Below are positions 4,662 through 6,514 of a stretch of DNA of 6,514 nt, in pieces (the first letter of the stretch is position 1; every line of letters starts with the position of its first letter). The position numbers were made by a program, and so were the translations under genes. The notes below the pieces were generated by a model. It had not been told where the DNA came from and ran no database searches. It was given only the letters and a program-made list of their open reading frames with translations. The DNA comes from Candidatus Saccharimonadota bacterium (GTDB lineage Bacteria; Patescibacteriota; Saccharimonadia; Saccharimonadales; UBA4665), in contig JARIHJ010000012.1 in assembly GCA_029288335.1 (NCBI GenBank), positions 1-6,514 of the forward strand, read 5' to 3'.

Positions 4662-6038
4662 ATGGAAGAAAAAAACAAGCTGTGGCTGGCTGTGCTGGGC
4701 GAGATTGAGCTAACGCTGAGTCGCGGAAACTACTTAACTTGGTTCAAAAACAGCCAATTACTTGGTGTCACAGACGGCGTGGCCACCATCGGCGTTGTCA
4801 ACATCTTTATTAAGAACCAGCTCGAAAATAAATACGCACCGCTGGTGTGTGAACTTCTCACCAAGAATGGTGTAGCGGTTAGGCAGCTTGATATAAGGGT
4901 GAGCAAGGCAAGCTCCGACAAAATTATCGACGATGTCGACCTCGCGCCAGCTGTTATCAATGAGCCGCTAGCCACCGTCAAAAAACCATTGGCTGGCGCC
5001 GCTAACCTATCACACGAATACCGCCAAGGCCTAAACGAGCGTTATACATTCGATAATTTTGTGGTTGGTAGTGGTAATGAGCTCGCATACGCCGCCTGCC
5101 AAGGCGTCGCCAAATACCCGGGCAGTAAATATAATCCGCTCTATCTCTACGGTGGTGTCGGCGTCGGCAAGACCCACTTAATCCAGGCTCTGGGCAACGA
5201 AGTGTTAGCCAAAAAGCCGGACGCCAAAATTGTCTACGCCACCACCGAGCAGTTCGTCCAGGAATTTGTCGACGCCCTTAGGTTTAAGAGAACCACCGAG
5301 TTTGCCAAGCACTACCGCAGTGCTGACGTATTAATAGTTGATGATATGCAGTTCATCGCCGGCAAAGAAAAGGTCCAGGAAGAGTTCTTCCACACTTTTA
5401 ACGCCCTCTACCAGGCGAATAAGCAAATTGTGATTAGTTCGGATTTACCGCCACACAACATTCCTACTCTAGAAAATAGGCTAAAAAGCCGGTTTTCAGC
5501 AGGTATGACGATTGATATGCAAAATCCAGATCTGGAGACCCGCTGCGCTATTGTGCAAACCAAGGCGCTCGCGACCGATGTTGAAATCGACCAAGAAACC
5601 GCCGAATATTTAGCCAACTTGGTTAAGTCCAATATACGTGAGCTAGAGGGTGCCCTGAACCGACTGCTGGCATTTTGCGAAGTCCGCGGCTTGTCGCCAT
5701 CGGTGGAAATCGCCGAAAGCTTTCTGGGCTCCGGTGATATGCGCCCCAAAAGTTTGTCACCCAAACAAGTCATCGAAACCGCTGCCAAACACTTTCAGAT
5801 ACCCGTCAGTGACATTACTGGGCCAAAGCGCGACAAAGACATCGTGGTACCGCGCCAAGTGGCTATGTATATGCTTCGCAGCGAGTTACACCTGAGCTTT
5901 CCGCGAATCGCCAAAGAACTCGGTCGCAAAGACCACACCACTGCCATCCACTCTATCGCCAAAATCGAGCGCGAATCGCACATTGATCCAACCCTGCGCG
6001 GCACACTTAGTGAAATTCGGGAACTTTTGTATGTTTAA
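4662..6038 (+). CDS. dnaA: Chromosomal replication initiator protein DnaA
   Basis: A 458-residue DnaA, an AAA+ ATPase that binds DnaA boxes and opens oriC. Domain I (1-80) begins LWLAVLGEIELTLSRGNYLTWF (7-28); the linker domain II is short (about 82-120). Domain III has Walker A GGVGVGKTH (164-172), Walker B VLIVDDMQF (223-231), sensor 1 ISSD (258-261), the arginine-finger segment LENRLKSRF (270-278) and sensor 2 NIRELEGALNRL (324-335). Domain IV carries the box-binding helix-turn-helix with ELGRKDHTTAIHS (419-431). All expected residues are present. I chose the ATG at 4662 because it matches family N-termini; a TTG at 4647 would add MTETL and is preceded by AAGGGG with no spacing. GGGG is 15 nt, and a weak GGA 7 nt, before the ATG. 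dnaN follows after 243 bp. Confidence 0.97.
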   Translation: MEEKNKLWLAVLGEIELTLSRGNYLTWFKNSQLLGVTDGVATIGVVNIFIKNQLENKYAPLVCELLTKNGVAVRQLDIRVSKASSDKIIDDVDLAPAVINEPLATVKKPLAGAANLSHEYRQGLNERYTFDNFVVGSGNELAYAACQGVAKYPGSKYNPLYLYGGVGVGKTHLIQALGNEVLAKKPDAKIVYATTEQFVQEFVDALRFKRTTEFAKHYRSADVLIVDDMQFIAGKEKVQEEFFHTFNALYQANKQIVISSDLPPHNIPTLENRLKSRFSAGMTIDMQNPDLETRCAIVQTKALATDVEIDQETAEYLANLVKSNIRELEGALNRLLAFCEVRGLSPSVEIAESFLGSGDMRPKSLSPKQVIETAAKHFQIPVSDITGPKRDKDIVVPRQVAMYMLRSELHLSFPRIAKELGRKDHTTAIHSIAKIERESHIDPTLRGTLSEIRELLYV

Positions 6039-6143
6039 ATCTCTAGTAAATCCTGTGCAGAAATTGGTGCAAAAGCAGCCGATTATGAACCGGGTTTTAT
6101 TAACTACAAATTTTCCAAGCAATTACGCACCGTTTTTTAACAA

Positions 6144-6165
6144 TTGTTCCCAAGCTTTTGAACAA
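6144..6165. repeat. Imperfect 22-bp palindrome in the dnaA–dnaN spacer
   Basis: TTGTTC, then cc, AAGCTT, tt, then GAACAA: 18 of 22 positions are symmetric about 6154/6155. It overlaps the perfect 10-bp palindrome AACAATTGTT (6139-6148). No T-run follows on the plus strand, so it looks more like a dimeric protein site than a terminator. Confidence 0.35.
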
Positions 6166-6172
6166 GCAAAAT

Positions 6173-6206
6173 TAGTCACTTTTAATCTGTTAGGTAGTCA
6201 CTTTTA
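6173..6206 (+). repeat. Direct repeat TAGTCACTTTTA, 22-bp period
   Basis: The 12-mer TAGTCACTTTTA is present perfectly at 6173-6184 and 6195-6206, start to start 22 bp (two helical turns). Since 22 is not a multiple of three, the repeat is not preserved in a reading frame, which points to a DNA-level role such as a protein-binding array. Confidence 0.55.
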
Positions 6207-6219
6207 CACATTTTACACA
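6202..6219 (+). repeat. Tandem TTTTACACA 9-mers (DnaA-box-like)
   Basis: TTTTACACA occurs twice, head to tail with no spacing (6202-6210 and 6211-6219). Each differs by one base (A for the first C) from the TTTTCCACA boxes upstream of dnaA. They overlap the second TAGTCACTTTTA unit. They may be low-affinity DnaA sites; binding is not proven. Confidence 0.5.
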
Positions 6220-6281
6220 AAGCCTAATAACAATAACGAAGTTTATGAAAATTTTATTACAAGTTATAGAAAGGCGATTTT

Positions 6282-6514
6282 ATGAAACTACAAGTTACCC
6301 AGGAAAATCTAAACCGGGCACTTAACGCCGTAGCGCGAGTCGCTAGCTCCAGAGGAACTCTGCCGATTCTAGCCAACGTCGCCCTAAAAACCAGCCAAAA
6401 CCGTCTCTCTGTCGCGGCCACCAATCTCGACGTCGCTATCACCTGCTTCATTGGGGCTAAAATCAGCCAGGAAGGCGCTACCACTGTGCCGGCCAGGCTT
6501 ACTCAGGATTTTAT
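6282..6514 (+). CDS. dnaN: DNA polymerase III beta subunit (sliding clamp), 5' part
   Basis: The first 77 residues of the beta clamp, cut by the window end; full family length is about 370. The clamp encircles DNA and tethers polymerase III and other replication proteins. MKLQVTQENLNRALNAVARV (1-20), SSRGTLPILANVAL (22-35), LSVAATNLDVAI (42-53) and EGATTVPARLTQDF (64-77) match the first clamp domain, including the conserved Arg24 and the TLPIL and T-N-L-D segments. The ATG at 6282 has AAAGG at 6270-6274, 7 nt upstream. It follows dnaA on the same strand in the usual order. A weak TATAGA at 6265-6270 overlaps the ribosome binding site, so the promoter is more likely further upstream or shared with dnaA. 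Confidence 0.95.
   Translation, partial: MKLQVTQENLNRALNAVARVASSRGTLPILANVALKTSQNRLSVAATNLDVAITCFIGAKISQEGATTVPARLTQDF

Larger units (their letters stand above)
6039..6281. other. AT-rich dnaA–dnaN spacer with repeats, possible second origin lobe
   Basis: This 243-bp spacer is about 32% G+C by hand count (6041-6280), lower than the oriC spacer and the genes around it. It contains phased 12-mers (6173-6206), tandem 9-mers (6202-6219) and dyads (6139-6148, 6144-6165), and no clear terminator. Spacers between dnaA and dnaN form part of oriC in B. subtilis and other bacteria. It is also covered by an open frame (6031-6285), discussed in the findings. The dnaN ribosome binding site lies at its end. 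Confidence 0.55.

Noticed and set aside
1..6514. CRISPR arrays, tRNA or rRNA genes, insertion sequences
   Set aside because: No regularly spaced long repeats, cloverleaf-like segments, rRNA motifs, transposase motifs or terminal inverted repeats were seen on either strand.

Overview
This window looks like the chromosomal replication-origin neighbourhood of a bacterium. It carries the conserved block rpmH–rnpA–yidC–jag on the minus strand, facing away from dnaA–dnaN on the plus strand. The protein sequences (compact L34, a Jag protein reduced to its KH and R3H domains, a short YidC with a long basic tail, the DnaA domain sequences) fit a small-genome member of the Candidate Phyla Radiation / Patescibacteria, possibly Saccharibacteria. 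That placement is an inference from gene order and sequence feel; no search was run. The genes look roughly balanced in base composition. By hand count the two origin-flanking spacers are AT-rich: about 37% G+C over 4381-4660 and about 32% over 6041-6280.

Layout. Positions 1-56 hold the first codons of an unidentified minus-strand gene. A short divergent promoter region (57-151) follows, with a bidirectional -10 element and a hairpin. Two glycosyltransferase genes, family GT2 (152-1183) and GT4 (1180-2277), overlap by ATGA and probably act together on a cell-surface glycan. The GT4 stop codon directly abuts the stop codon of jag, so the convergent junction has no spacer. Reading leftward from the origin are rpmH (4340-4203), rnpA (4116-3766), yidC (3729-2749) and jag (2748-2278). 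They encode ribosomal protein L34, the RNase P protein, the membrane insertase and a KH/R3H RNA-binding protein. The 4341-4661 spacer holds the rpmH promoter, four DnaA-box-like 9-mers, a three-unit 11-bp phased repeat and a dnaA promoter: a credible oriC. dnaA (4662-6038) is complete. A 243-bp AT-rich spacer with tandem and phased repeats separates it from dnaN, which runs off the window at 6514.

How it works together. DnaA probably binds the boxes on one or both sides of its own gene, giving a possible bipartite origin of the B. subtilis type. The rpmH-to-jag block and dnaA–dnaN are then transcribed in the direction of the diverging forks, whereas the glycosyltransferase pair would be transcribed head-on to the leftward fork. 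I see no unknown multi-gene system. The most unusual material is non-coding: the repeat architecture on the two sides of dnaA, and two promoters placed so close to their start codons that the mRNAs would be nearly leaderless.
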